31,008 bases of DNA from Priapulus caudatus (taxonomy: Eukaryota; Priapulida; Priapulimorpha; Priapulimorphida; Priapulidae). A program made the position numbers and the translations under genes. How positions within the stretch are numbered: the stretch's first letter is position 1; every line of letters starts with the position of its first letter. The notes under the pieces were generated by a model that did not search any database, was not told the origin of the DNA, and saw only the letters and a list, made by a program, of their open reading frames with translations. Shown in pieces: positions 19,043 to 30,788 of this stretch. Location: positions 178,650 to 209,657 of the forward strand of contig NW_014577096.1 of assembly GCF_000485595.1 (NCBI RefSeq), in the 5' to 3' direction.

Positions 19043-21370
19043 GTAAGCCAGAATTGAGTGAACTGCACTAGTAAATGGTTGGTTATAGATTACTCGTGAT
19101 CATTGCGGTTTTAGCACGTCAATTTAACTATGCCCACTGTAAGGGCAGGAATGTCCCCACAGTGGGTGGCGTTGGGCAGGGCCACCCACCAGTAGATGTC
19201 TATGCCTGGCATTCACACTATCACCCATGCCTGTTGCAAAAGCGTCCAGCACTCTCATTCTTTAGACAGTCAGACGGCGGTATACCTAAGTCAAAACTGT
19301 ATCATATATGCTGATATAGCTGGGGTACGTACACCCCCCCCCCTATTATTTTCTCGCTGGTGCACCTATGTTCTTAGAAAACTCTGTGGTTTGAGAATTT
19401 ATGGTTGTCACTTCTACCTTCTCCTCTTTGCTAGCTGTTTGCCAAATTTCAGCAAATTTCACTGCAATTGACCTTTACTGTTTGACCAACGTTATGTTTA
19501 GGCAGTGAGAGTGCGAGTTGAGTTAGTAGTGCACAGGAAAGACGTGGAACATCACATCCAACATGATTTCCATTTACAAATCACCCATGTATAAGTGGAA
19601 GGCCGTTTTTAGTTTCACTTCAGATTCTTGCTAATTTAGTAGACACGTAATTGATGTGCCGAACAAATGTGAGTTAGAGTCATGCTAACAATATTGCATG
19701 AATTTTCATTTACAAAGTGAAGCTACTGCTGATAATTCATTTAAGAAGTTTCCATGCGAAATATCTTGGATAGCAATTCACTGATCACTCGCAGAGTTTT
19801 CTATTTGAACCATTTTCTATTATTAGTGATTTATGCATGCATGTTCTTCTAGTATTCGTTTTTAGGCTCGGTTGTGTTGGCATCTATAGTTTTTAAGTTT
19901 TAAGAAGGATAGGATCCCAGGTGCTTACATGTGTTATGTAGAGTTGGATTAACCTGCAAACGTAATCGTAGCTGTACACACACGGGACTGATGCACACGC
20001 ATATGTAAAGCTGGAACTTCAGTAAAAATTCAATTGCACTCAATTATAATGAGAGCTCAGCTATCGAGAACCAATTAATTTTACATTAGTTGTTTTAAAA
20101 TATGTCATTGTTCATCCAACAATTTGTACATTTCAGTAGCAATCAAACGTAAATATAATACCTCTAAAATACAGATAATTTATTAAATACCTCAACAGAG
20201 ACTTAAAAAAAATATTAAATGCTGATGCATCACGAAAAAATAGGTTCTCATGTAATAACGATGTGCTGCCAAGTAGAAAGATGATAGCTGTATTTGCAAA
20301 TGTTGCTAATAAACGATATAGAGGCTCACATGAACTCTTAACTGTAAAATTATCGACATTGAAAATTTGATGAGAGTAGTGGGGATACAAGTGTGCGTGT
20401 ATGCTGCGTAGTTATGGCGTGCATGCGTAATTGCATGTGTGTGTGGTACGCACTTGTGCATGCGTGCGTCCTTGTGTCATTAAGCGTGCACGTGCATGCG
20501 TGTACCTATATTCGTATGCATGTGCAGGGGCGTAGCCAGCTTTTCCAAGAGGGGGGATTCTTTACAAGAGGGGGGATTCCAAACCTACTATATACTAATA
20601 AAACTTCGTTAAAATTTTCGTTTCATGCTTTTATATACATACTGTATCAGATATGTGCTATTTTGATACAAACCAGGGGGGATTCCGGAATGCCTGGAAT
20701 CACCCCTGGCTACGCCCCTGGTGTGCGGGCGCACGTGTGTACATCCCTGTAGGTATATACTAAATAAATATGCGTGTATATGCATGTACTGGTACGTGCA
20801 TATAATTATTGTGATCACACAGAAAATCAATGTTACATTAATGGGAAAAAAAACTCGTGTTAAATGTTGTCTTTTCCCTCAAAGAGTTTTGAATGTTCTT
20901 CATCTTAAATTGACAGATTATGGATTCTACTGATAGATAGAGCTGTGGATAAGTCTGTCATGTCTTCAAAAGTTCCTCACAAATGCGAAATTAGTTATAT
21001 ATTTCTATAAAAGACACCAGTGTGGCAGTTTCGTAAAACGTTCAAAGATAGTGCATTCAATTTTGATGTAAACGCTTCCATGCAATTGCTTCTCTCAACA
21101 AAACAACATAATGTGGACCAGTATAGTGCCTGGGGACTGCATTTATTTGCCTATTTGCTGCCGAGGAATCGTATATATATATATTTGTGGAATTCATGTG
21201 AAAAATAATTAAAATGTAATTTTTATGTAAACTAATTACTTGAAATATTGTTTGTTTTAATTTTTGAAGTTATTTAATAATTTACATTTGGAATTCTACT
21301 CTAATTCTCTTCTTGTGCGTTTACTTAGCAGTGCGTTCAGGGTGTGTAATCTTTGCCATGTATCTTTCAG
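19043..21370 (+). other. MRPL21 intron Y-Z
   Basis: A 2.3-kb intron with GT and AG ends. It contains a hAT MITE (20525-20720) set in a stretch rich in TGCATGCGTGTG motifs (about 20390-20525 and 20721-20800). No other feature is recognised. Confidence 0.75.
20525..20720. mobile_element. hAT MITE (CAGGGGCGTAGCCAG ends), intronic
   Basis: Perfect inverted ends CAGGGGCGTAGCCAG and CTGGCTACGCCCCTG enclose 196 bp with GGGGGGATTC motifs inside each end. These ends are a widespread hAT MITE type. A clear 8-bp target duplication is not visible, perhaps because the surrounding TG-rich repeat has changed. Confidence 0.85.
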
Positions 21371-21474
21371 TATGTCCCAGGTGCGGGTGGAGGCGACTGT
21401 CCTGGAGAAGACAATTGGACAAACCGTCTTCTGGTTCCACTTCAAGAAACGGAAGCGCTTCAGGAAGCACAAGT
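21371..21474 (+). CDS. MRPL21: MRPL21 exon Z (C-terminal part of bL21 domain)
   Basis: Bounded by ATCTTTCAG and GTAAGT; 104 bp. It encodes SMSQVRVEATVLEKT then VFWFHFKKRKRFRKHK. The VRVEATV.EKT and F(K/R)KRK.F(K/R)KK motifs are diagnostic of mitochondrial L21; the basic stretch binds rRNA. It starts in phase 1, fitting exon Y, and ends in phase 1. The short final exon expected to encode an LRI-type C-terminal strand was not found downstream. Confidence 0.92.
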
Positions 21475-23587
21475 GTAAGTATGAGTGCTGCAATATATTC
21501 ACTGCGCACGGCTCGCTGGCAGGCCAGGCCCTAGGTTTGTCTGAGTGACGGGACTGAAACTGGTGCTGGTGTAACATGGAAGATCCCCTTCCCCATTGGC
21601 AAACCTTACCCTACATATGGTCGGTAACGGTGAAATCCCCGTGTGCATCTGCAGTGCACCATGCGTCCTGCTAGACACATCTGTGCCCAAGGGCATTCTG
21701 TCTTTCTCTAGCCCCTAGTCATAGTAATTTGTGTCAGTTAAAGCACTATTAACGTTCTTTTGTTTTTGGTTGCACAGCTTGACGGCTTACAATTTTTTTA
21801 TTAGTGTTTTTTTTCGTCAGAAACAATTTATTGCGATGTATGCAGAGAAGATGAATTTACCATTGTCACGCCAGCCGAAGTGAAAACTTGCTTGAAAATG
21901 AAAGTGACAACGTAATTAGCACACTGTCTCGTCGATGTTCAAGAATGCCTGTGTAACAATAACATATGCTTTAGAAGTGGTAGTCTATGTAGACAGAGCG
22001 TCGCGCATCTTGTGCGGCTAGATTGATGTTATAGGGAGAATGGTAAACGTGGGTTAGGTCGGACGTTTCTAGGGTCATTGTGAAATGGGGGTAAGACGCG
22101 GTCTGGGAGAACGGGTGACATGTGCGCTCAGGATGTAGGGGTTTTGGGGGTGATATATAGGACAGAGATGTAGGAGTCGTGGAGGCTGGTTGTGGTCGCG
22201 GGAGAAAGCACACGCGCTTAGGTGCGTGTGCGCGTGTCTTTGTCTCTGTGTGCAAGGAGATGTGACGTGAGCAGATATTAAAGTTATGCAGTTTAAAACA
22301 CAAGTTTGGATTTCTACTTCATCATTTCTACATCAAACGTATAATTCAACGTTACACCTATGTAAAAATAAATTTCTTGATTACAGAAACTTATTCACTC
22401 CGTTACGCAGCTGATATCGAGCGGCTTAGACACGAAGCGTGTTTTGTTCCGTCACTAACACTGTCTTCAGCGATTTCACTTACAAAATACTGTTAATAAT
22501 CGACCGTCAGCGTATAGAGGGTTCCGCGATTTGGTCTAAAAATAGCAATATTACCTACAATCCCGTGCCGGCGGCCATATCGGTTACGAATAGAGCGAAC
22601 ACGCGTCTCGTGTAATGTGTCACTCTGCACAATCGACCGATTTTACATTGGCTATAGTGTTATTATTGCAATAGATATTAGAAGTAAGAGGATCCCGATT
22701 TACCAGACAGGTTTATCAGCGTGGGTTTTAGGTGCTGCAGTTCAATGAGGCTGCCACACAGTCGGCAGATTCGTAGATTGAGCAGATCAGAAGATTGCAC
22801 GCATCACATATTATGTTCATAGACTTGAGTTTGTTTACATCGTGAGAGTTCAGAAATTTCACCGATTTTACTGCATCTACTCTAGCTATCAAATGCAGCT
22901 TTTTATAATAGCTTGTGTATGCACGTTTGTCGACTGTCTGTAGTGTACGTAGTATGGATAAGTACTTTGATTCACTAGACAACGTAGCCAATGCACGCTA
23001 TCTCGAGAAAATTTCGTGCATTGGCAATCGACACCCGTACGAGAATGGAGCGAGGACACAACTTGTGCCCATCCCGTACTTATTTGGATCTCGTGAATTG
23101 ACTACCTAACATTCTAGCCGAGATCATTTTATACTCTCAAGGACTTTCAGAACCACAAAAGCCTGGATGCCCACGATCGACTGTTCCGCGGTTGGGTGTA
23201 TCAGTCTACACCTATCATGTGAACAGTGAGAGTCCCATCTACGTCATCCGAGCACGTGTTATGCACTACCAGTCTCTGATTATACCATCTCTCTATCCGT
23301 GCATGGGTCACGATGAGAGAATATGGGACAGGCATCAATCGGCGGTCGGGGAACAACGCATCTTTTGCGCAACGCCATCTTGTACCCGGTCTCTCTGGAC
23401 GCTTCGTGATATGGAACAGGATAACGCGGTTGCACCACAGCTTGTTTTCTGCAACACGTTTCTTGCATAATTGTTTTACTCGGTTTACCTCAATGAATAC
23501 AATTGTGGCTACCCACCTAGACTTTAGCAAATTATTGTAAACATACCACTTTGTGACAACTGTCAGTAAATATATATACCATTGTAG
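21475..23587 (+). other. Stretch between MRPL21 exons Z and X, no gene recognised
   Basis: Contains a TG-rich patch near 22190-22260 and a hairpin GCCAATGCACG / CGTGCATTGGC at 22987-22997 and 23015-23025. Open frames of 90-110 codons on either strand (for example minus 22728-22991 and 23201-23530) match no family I recognise. No last MRPL21 exon is seen. Confidence 0.4.
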
Positions 23588-23748
23588 ACGTGCTACAGAA
23601 AGTTACAGAGGAGGCGTGTGCAATTCCTGGACAGCTCTTTGCTGTTGTTCATCTCACTGGCCGCCAGCTGAAAGTCACAACGAATGACCTGGTAGTCGCC
23701 CGGGGCAACTTTCCACCAGACATTGGTGAACGGATTTGCTTGGAAAAG
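23588..23748 (+). CDS. MRPL21: MRPL21 exon X (first half of bL21 domain), out of order
   Basis: Bounded by CATTGTAG and GTTAGT; 161 bp. It encodes DVLQKVTEEACAIPGQLFAV followed by VHLTGRQLKVT, then GERICLEK. This is the conserved start of the mitochondrial L21 domain (GRLFAVVHF..RQWKVT...GERI.LEKV in mammals). It starts with two bases completing the codon left by exon W and ends in phase 0, exactly right for exon Y. On the DNA, however, it lies 2.1 kb downstream of exon Z. Either a rearrangement, a second partial gene copy, or an assembly error is needed to explain this. Confidence 0.92.
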
Positions 23749-26700
23749 GTTAGTGGGATTAAACTTTTTTTTGTATTATCATGTTTTATTTCTCTAGCCA
23801 TCTAAAGCAATTACTGGCATTAGCCACAGTAGAGTTAATGCCTTAGCACTACGTGGTGAATCAGTACACATGCCACAATCCAATATGTGATACATTCTGG
23901 TTTGTAATGCGATATAAACGATAACGCCATTTTCTAAGTAAAAAATTATGCAACTCGAATGTTGATTTGCAGCTGATTTACTCATACAAATAATGTAATA
24001 GGCTAATCTAATTGTTATTCAGCATCATGTACATTACACATTTGCTTTTGTTTCGTGGTTATTTTTGCCTCTTGGCTTTAATCGTTAATACTAGGTTAAT
24101 ACTTTAGTTGGTAGTGGTAGTGTAATACGTACATTGTGTTGTATGTAACGAATTAAGCACCCAAGGAATTTACAGTAAAAAGAACATCTCTACCAGGAAA
24201 CAAATTTATTTTTCGGGGGCTACTTTTCAAGCTCGCGTGCATGAAAATAGCACTCTAAAATTTGGTTTGCATTGAACTCTATGCAAATTTCCGGTGTTTT
24301 TTTTTGGCATTTCCGGGGCTTTTTTGGCATTTCGGGGGCTAAATCGCCCCGAGCCCCCGTGTATTTTTTTCACTGATCTCTACCAGCATTATGCATATAT
24401 AACTTCATGACCAGTAAACAGTGCTGTATGAAATATAGAGAACCTGATGGAGTGAGAGACAAATAAGGACAATGGTGAGTTAGAGGAATTTACGAAAAGG
24501 CAGTGAGGCAGCAAAGAGATGAAGAAATTTCCTAGACCAGGAATTTTCTGTCATGTTTACATAGCATACACAAAGAGATATAATGAACAGATTCAATGCA
24601 AATTCTTCCAGCATAATCATTGCCAGGGTGAATGAAACCTTTTTATTCTGATGTATGGCAATAGGAATAAAATGCTAAAACATGTGTTTAAATATGTGTG
24701 AAATGCTTTTATGACAGTTGCCTTATGTGCTGGCAAAGTCTCTGTCTGCAATCAGCCAACTGTTAGTACAATTTATCAATTTTAAATGATCTGTGATGGG
24801 AAAAAATCAAATTATTAGTAATATCCAGTAATGTCATATTTATGTGAGATCGGCTCTGTTATTTAGTAATCGGTCAGTAAACCAATGACCCCATTACCTG
24901 AGTAAGATTCCTTTCATATAACATGAATAATATATGCTTAAAATATTTCTATATGTTATTCTATTGATAAGAAATTTATTAATTTGATTGTACATATGGA
25001 ATCTATATAGTGGTATTTGGGACATTTAAGTTTCCTCTACAAAATCATGATCATCAGAACTGTTTGCTTACTCGTCTTTATTCAGATCTAGCTGATCCAT
25101 TCCTGCGTATCCAGGTAGAGAGAAAGAGAGTGAAAGTGTGGAGAAGGTAGAGGCAGACGCTTGGTTATTGATTGTAGATAATGGCATGATTTCGCAGGGG
25201 CTATGTGTTAGTGCCTAAGAATAGATATTGGCAGTCGTGTGCTCACTGTTTGTAGTGGCACGCCGATCTTCCCTACGTTGCGCGTGTTATGTAGTAGTCA
25301 CTGAGAAACTTGAATCGTCGTTATAGCCGCGCACAGGTTTGTAACATCTGCTGGTTTATTAATGTGGCTACAGCGGTGCAAACAGCAGTGGTAGACAACC
25401 AGTAGGTGACTGGGTGAGAACACGAGAGAGAAAAATACACGTTATTAACTAATCGGTGGAAAAATAAGGTCATTAGCTCATTGGTGGAGTATTTACCTGT
25501 CCCTGTGATCGTGGCGGCTGGCGGGTTGTGAAATCGCGTAGTAATACGTTACATAATTCTGAAAATCGAATTCCGCGTTAATAGCTAATGATCGAGTTAA
25601 TGATCGTGGGGCGGGATTACGCCATCATCATCGCGTTATTGTCATGTAGAGTCTTCTGTTTTTGTATGACGCAAAGGATTGTTCGTATATGGTTATAGCA
25701 CGTATATAGCACGGTTTTGTAAGCCTAGCGGTTTCGTAATAAACTGCGTGTTTGTCATCGAATCGTTTGTTGCCCTTCTCTTCTTTAAAATAATGATCGC
25801 AGGGTTCGTACGATAACGTCTCTGTGGGATCAAGGTCACTGGCGAGACGGCGCGGCCGCCTGAGAGTGAACGGCTGCCGGCCATCAATCTCAGCGTCCTT
25901 TGAGACTAGTTATGTGATGTGTTTGTAAATGTTTAATTAGCGCCGCCGGCAGGTAATCGGCATAGCGCAGAACGCTCAGAGTTCACAGTAACCCTCGCCA
26001 GCTTGTCCGTTACCGAGCACACATGCGGAGCGTATACTCATGTATCAGTCGGTTGCTTTGCGTTGAAGTGGAACTTCCATCAATCATTTACAGTTCAATA
26101 ACTTTAGCGAGCCATCATTATGTTTGGCGTAGTGTCTGGGAAGTGAAGCAACATTAGGACATAGCATTTCATGCGTTAAGAAGCCATTTCGACCTTTATT
26201 TCAATTATTATTTTATCATTTATCTTGCGATTAAAGACGTTTGGTGTGCCTCTGTTTTATAACGGAGAAAATTGCATAGTCATGTAAATGACTATGTCTA
26301 TTACTTCTACAATTATTTCTATATCCGGTGCCTGTAATTCTAATGCTGTTTTTCATAATTGGCTGTAATTATGTGCGGTGTGTATATATACACACACCGG
26401 ACGCGAGGGTATCGCTATCTGGTCATGCTTTGTTTTCACGCGCTGGTTCATATCATCGCTGGATGACGACAGCTGACGTGAAGGAACGAAGGTAAAGATG
26501 CGCTACGAAGTACCTGCGATTCCTCGTACCTAGCTCTTGAGCAGTTCCGCTGACACATTTTTTCTGTCGGTCTTCCATTCGTCTCCAGTTGGCCGTTGAC
26601 AAGGATGCGGAGATTGCATATTGCGCTAACCAGTTAGCATGATTCACGCACTACAAAGCCGGAATGTGCAGAAAGTCGTGCGACCTCCTGCGTGCCATTA

Positions 26701-27301
26701 GGGGCGATACTTGCATGTCAGGTACTCGCCAGCTTTCTTCCCGCCACCGCGCACCACGGTGCCTATTTTACCGATTTTACGGCAACCTAGTACATCGACA
26801 TGCCGTTTCAATCCCAATACGCTCCCATGTGAATCCTTGCGACGGACGAATACGTATACGCTCCCGGCGCTTCCACTGCTACCAGAGGCGAGTGTAGATT
26901 CCCTGCATAGAGCTCAAAGCAAGACAATGCACGGGCAAGGAATTGAGGCGGTCGGGGGGGGGGGGGTGGCATTCTTTTGTTGCTTAATTAACTCCTAATT
27001 TAATAGCCGTTGTATTGACGGTCATGCAGTGTTGCGTAGTAAAGCAAATGAAGAAAAATGCAATTACGTGTAACATTGTGTAAATTGGGAGAACATAATT
27101 GGATTAATAAGAGTGGAATCGGCCTTTCACACATGCAATGCTATGTAAGCTAAACACAGCCGACTAAAAACATACTTGTTTTTAGTCACTTCTGATGCTG
27201 CGTTGCACATGTTTGACTATTTCTAATATTTTTGGGCGCGCAGAAATGCGGGTTCCTGTGCCAGTACTACAGCCTATACTAGCACTTCCCTGCATTTGAT
27301 C
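23749..27301. other. Downstream flank, no gene recognised
   Basis: Apart from the MITE at 24194-24375, I see only unique AT-rich sequence, a moderately CpG-rich patch around 25500-26050, a TGTGTATATATACACACAC palindrome near 26378-26398, and a poly-G run near 26956-26967. No further MRPL21 exon was found. Open frames of 60-95 codons here have no family resemblance. Confidence 0.4.
24186..24383. mobile_element. hAT MITE with exact 8-bp TSD
   Basis: ATCTCTAC at 24186-24193 and 24376-24383 flanks a 182-bp element (24194-24375) starting CAGGAAACAAATTTATTTTT and ending ATTTTTTTCACTG. Both ends continue into CGGGGGCT and its inverse AGCCCCCG. A CA(G)...TG border with an 8-bp duplication supports the hAT class, though the outermost inverted match is imperfect. 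Confidence 0.8.
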
Positions 27302-27736
27302 CTGCTAGCCACAGGCACTTGGACCGTTTCAATAATAAAATGATGGTTAATAATTACAACGTGTCAGTACTACTACTAGACCTACCAGTACCAGTAATAG
27401 TCTTAATGTTTGATTTGACCTAATAACTTCACTTCAACACCGTCCAATACACCGCTGCAACACATAGCGCGCACGCCATTGTGCATGCAGAAATACACAG
27501 TGATATAGAGTGACACACTCTATATCACTGTATATTTGTGCATGCACAATGGTGTGCGCGCTATGTGTTGCAGCGGTGTATTGGACGGTGTTGAAGTAAA
27601 GTTATTAAGTCAAATCAAACATTAAGACTATTACTGATATTGGTACCGGTAGGTCTAGTAGTAGTACTGACAAGTTGTATTTATTAACCATCATTTTATT
27701 ATTGAAACGGTCCAATTAAGTGCCTGTGCTGCTAGC
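27302..27736. mobile_element. Long-hairpin hAT-type MITE with exact 8-bp TSD
   Basis: CTGCTAGC at 27302-27309 and 27729-27736 flanks a 419-bp element (27310-27728) that is one long inverted repeat: CACAGGCACTT...AAGTGCCTGTG, with arms pairing almost all the way to a centre near 27515 (GATATAGAGTGACACACTCT). The arms differ by a few substitutions and small indels (for example an extra AATT on the right). It contains ACTACTACTAG motifs. The 8-bp duplication points to hAT. Confidence 0.9.
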
Positions 27737-28259
27737 TGCTGCTGCTACACAAGCACGCAGCGGTAAACTGCAGCGCGGGGTCATAGCACGGATGATCCGG
27801 TTACCGGGGGAGTTACTCATCGTTGATAATAATATATTGACTCTGCGTGGAAATGATCCACAGGCGATTTCCAATTTCTTCCGATATTTGCGAAAATTGT
27901 CGGTGTTTGTCCCCAGTTATTTTCGAGTGACCAAGCGTGATGCTGCTGACAATGGGCCCACATCTTTTTGATCCCGTTAAAGGGGGCCATCGTTGCAGAC
28001 GTGTAAACTATAGAAATATATGCTAGATAGTTTCATCTAATTATATTATTTCTATTGTGGAAACCGTGGATAATTCAGTTATATAATGTGAAGAATGTGT
28101 AGAAACGGTGGATAATAAAGTCGATTTTCGGATAATATCGAAAGCTGCGAAAACGGTAATAAAAAGGAATATGGCTATGAATTTTAAGTGATGCTAACAG
28201 CAGGAATCAGATTAAGAACCAGAAGTCCTGTCTAGATTAATCAACTCCGGGATAGGCCC

Positions 28260-28340
28260 ATATATATATATATATGATATATATATATATATAGTAATAT
28301 CATTTATATATATATAATATATATAATAAATATATATATG
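28260..28340. repeat. (TA)n imperfect microsatellite cluster
   Basis: Several TA dinucleotide runs broken by short interruptions. Confidence 0.9.
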
Positions 28341-28487
28341 AGTAGAGGAGAGAGAGAGAGAGAGAGAGGAGAGACAGAGCAGAGACGACACCACGCGCAC
28401 CATGCACAGAGCAGCACCCATGCACAGACACACAACACGGCACGTGCGGCGCAACCACCACAACACAACACCGCACAACACACAAAA

Positions 28488-28489
<2 letters not shown>

Positions 28490-28537
<48 letters not shown>

Positions 28538-28541
28538 CATG

Positions 28542-28568
<27 letters not shown>
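28490..28568. repeat. (CA)n microsatellite
   Basis: Two CA runs separated by an AAAACATG interruption. Open frames through it (Cys-Val or His-Thr runs) are artefacts. Confidence 0.95.
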
Positions 28569-28572
<4 letters not shown>

Positions 28573-29185
28573 ATTTTTAGATCGTTATGTGTGACACGAG
28601 ATACGAGATCGAAAGAGGCAAGGAAGAGTAAACAACTCAGAATCGTTTAAGGGTTTACGCGGAGTTTCGTTATTAGATAGTTCGTTAGGCAATCGTGTTT
28701 ACAGTCCTCTAACTCAAAAATGATTAAAACAAGAACACGAAATTACTGAATGAGCATCAGCGACGGGTATGTTGTGTCTCTGACCTGGATTTTATCAGTT
28801 AATGTCTCTAGAACAAGACTCTCCTCTGCTGATTAGATGTAATTGTATGTTTGCATGGATTTGGATTTAATGTGCAGAGCATAGTTAGAATTTCAGTCGG
28901 CGAAATAAGACATATAGGCAAGATAGGTTTGCAGCAATCATATCAACACTAATATATATTTCCATTACATCAATCAATCTTTGCTATAACTGCATTCGTC
29001 GTTTAGGAATGGAATGAACGAGGAATGGAAATAGGAAAGAACGGAACATTTTTGAGCGCAGGAGGCATTACGGTTATAGACATTATAATTAGTTTGGCAG
29101 TGTTAGTGTGCTAGCGGGTACGGATATTTAACGGTCGTACAGAATTTTAAAGGATATATATTCTAGGATATATGGCAGGGCGAGG

Positions 29186-29201
29186 GTCATACCACAGACT
29201 A

Positions 29202-29243
<42 letters not shown>

Positions 29244-29259
29244 TAGTCTGTGGTCATAC
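29186..29259. mobile_element. Hairpin element with (AT)n core
   Basis: CACAGACTAACGG and its exact inverse enclose an AT run; the element is 29193-29252. GTCATAC is repeated at 29186-29192 and 29253-29259, giving an apparent 7-bp target duplication. It could be a minimal MITE whose loop is the microsatellite, or a simple foldback. Confidence 0.6.
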
Positions 29260-29499
29260 GTCACGAATATAGCTGCTACTGTCTGCCTCCTACTGTGCTA
29301 GGGAATTACAACTCTTACGTCACCTTACGGCCGTTAAAAGTAAAGTCCCATTAGTTACGCCAAGTTCTACAAAATCTATACAAACATGATACAGCAGATT
29401 TTACGTGGGTGATTTTACGCAGGTGCAAACACAGGGAAAGCCATACGGACTCTTTCACACTGCAATATCGCACTCTTTTCTTCCTCTTTCACTGTATGT

Positions 29500-29599
29500 C
29501 TCTCTCGCGCTCATTCATTCACTCACTTATTCACTCACTCACTCACTCACTCACTCCTTCACTCACTACCTTCTCTCATTTTCTCCATCTATCTCTGTC

Positions 29600-29662
<63 letters not shown>

Positions 29663-29668
29663 CTATAA
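29500..29668. repeat. (ACTC)n and (CT)n microsatellites
   Basis: TCACTCACTC-type repeats (about 29515-29570) followed by a CT run (about 29599-29668). Confidence 0.92.
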
Positions 29669-29683
29669 TATATATATATCAAA

Positions 29684-29762
29684 AGTACATAATAGGAGAA
29701 TTTATCTCCTATACAGGATATACTACATAATAGGAGAATAGGAGGATCTCCTATTATGTACT
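29684..29762. repeat. Short inverted repeat AGTACATAATAGGAGA
   Basis: Exact inverse copies at 29684-29699 and 29747-29762, with a further internal copy of ACATAATAGGAGA near 29724. TA-rich flanks. It may be a small MITE. Confidence 0.7.
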
Positions 29763-30019
29763 CTATATATATATATGTATGTATGTATATATATAGCCTT
29801 TCTTTTTGTGCCGCTCGCTCTTTTTCGCTGTTTTGTTCTTTCTCTCTTCCGCTCCCTCGCTATCTCTCGCTCTTTTACACAATCACTACAATCTCTCTCG
29901 CTCTCTCTATCATTATGTATCTGTTCACAGCACGTAACATCAGATGCAACGCAACCCTTCTCACGGGCCAGGTGCGGACAACTACTAATTTGACTACAAT
30001 TCATACGTCACTCATTTTG

Positions 30020-30699
30020 TCAACATCAAGTTGGAAATAAGTAACAACTCGATACCACAATCGAGAACAGTAAAATTTGTAGGTATGTATATAGATCAGC
30101 ATTTAACGTGGAATGACCATACTGACTACATAGTAGACAAGATGAGTACAAGTATTAGCTTCCTCAGAGATACGGGGTCAACTACACACAAACACAAAGC
30201 TGCAAATATACTCGTCACTCTGCCTGTCGCATCTCATATATGGATCTACACTGCTTATAAATCTCCCCAAATAAGCTTTAGATAGACTAAACACACTGCA
30301 GAATTATGCTCTACGCATTATAACAGGTTATTCCTATACAAAAACGCTACATCACAGAGACAGACAGGAGCAGCTGCTAGAACTAGAGAGGAACTAAAAG
30401 TACCTCCAATCGAATACCTAATGAAATACCACACACTTATATTTATATACAAATACAACCACCATCTATACAAACCACTTAGAAATAATCCCCTACCTTA
30501 CCTGACAAATATTACATTAAATTCAAGGACACTTAAATTAAAACAAATAACAACAAGTAATATGTATGGACACAACTCACTCACTAAGGCGGCAATAAAT
30601 CAATGGAATAAACTACCAATAGACACAAAAAGAAAGCCTTCACTTAGCACATTTAAAAAAATGTTAAAAAATACAATTTTAACAACATATAGCAGATAG
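30020..30699 (+). pseudogene. LINE (non-LTR retrotransposon) 3' fragment, decayed
   Basis: Three blocks in shifting plus-strand frames resemble the C-terminal end of a LINE reverse-transcriptase polyprotein. Block 1 (30031-30285) contains SRTVKFVGMYIDQHLTWNDH, the typical VKFLGV.ID..L.W..H motif after the catalytic region. Block 2 (about 30290-30390) has LNTLQNYALRIITG, matching the L..LQN.A.R.I.G motif. Block 3 (about 30388-30699) ends with the usual INQWNKLPIDTK...STFKKML tail. At least two frameshifts and internal stops make it non-functional. The 5' part, including the endonuclease and catalytic YxDD region, is absent. Confidence 0.85.
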
Positions 30700-30788
30700 G
30701 AGAACAATGTTACATTCTGAATGAATATGTGTCTATATTTATATAAATGTGTGTGTCTGTGTGCGTATATGTAATATGTAATGGTGTC
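30700..30788. other. LINE 3' trailer with TG-rich tract
   Basis: A short AT- and TG-rich sequence follows the LINE stop codon and precedes the minisatellite. It may be the retrotransposon 3' untranslated end. Confidence 0.4.

Larger units (their letters stand above)
27737..29184. other. Intergenic, with microsatellites
   Basis: An open stretch at 27737-27971 follows the MITE directly and encodes no recognisable domain. TA runs (28260-28340), a GA run (28344-28370) and a CA run (28490-28568) follow. Beyond 28570 the sequence is unique and AT-rich, with nothing recognised. Confidence 0.4.

Noticed and set aside
21971-22303. 110-codon minus-strand open frame
   Set aside because: Compositionally biased (His, Thr, Pro), no domain, no splice signals or homology.
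22385-22494. Candidate last MRPL21 exon after GATTACAG
   Set aside because: Joining it to exon Z would create an immediate stop codon and lose the conserved C-terminal strand.
23201-23530. Minus-strand 109-codon open frame (and plus-strand frames over it), possibly a transposase fragment
   Set aside because: A KPGCPRSTVPR-like stretch just upstream on the plus strand recalls Tc1-type proteins, but no following helix-turn-helix or DDE motifs could be read in any frame.
27720-27971. 83-codon open frame next to the hairpin MITE
   Set aside because: Its start lies in the MITE end and target duplication, and the encoded sequence matches no family I recognise.
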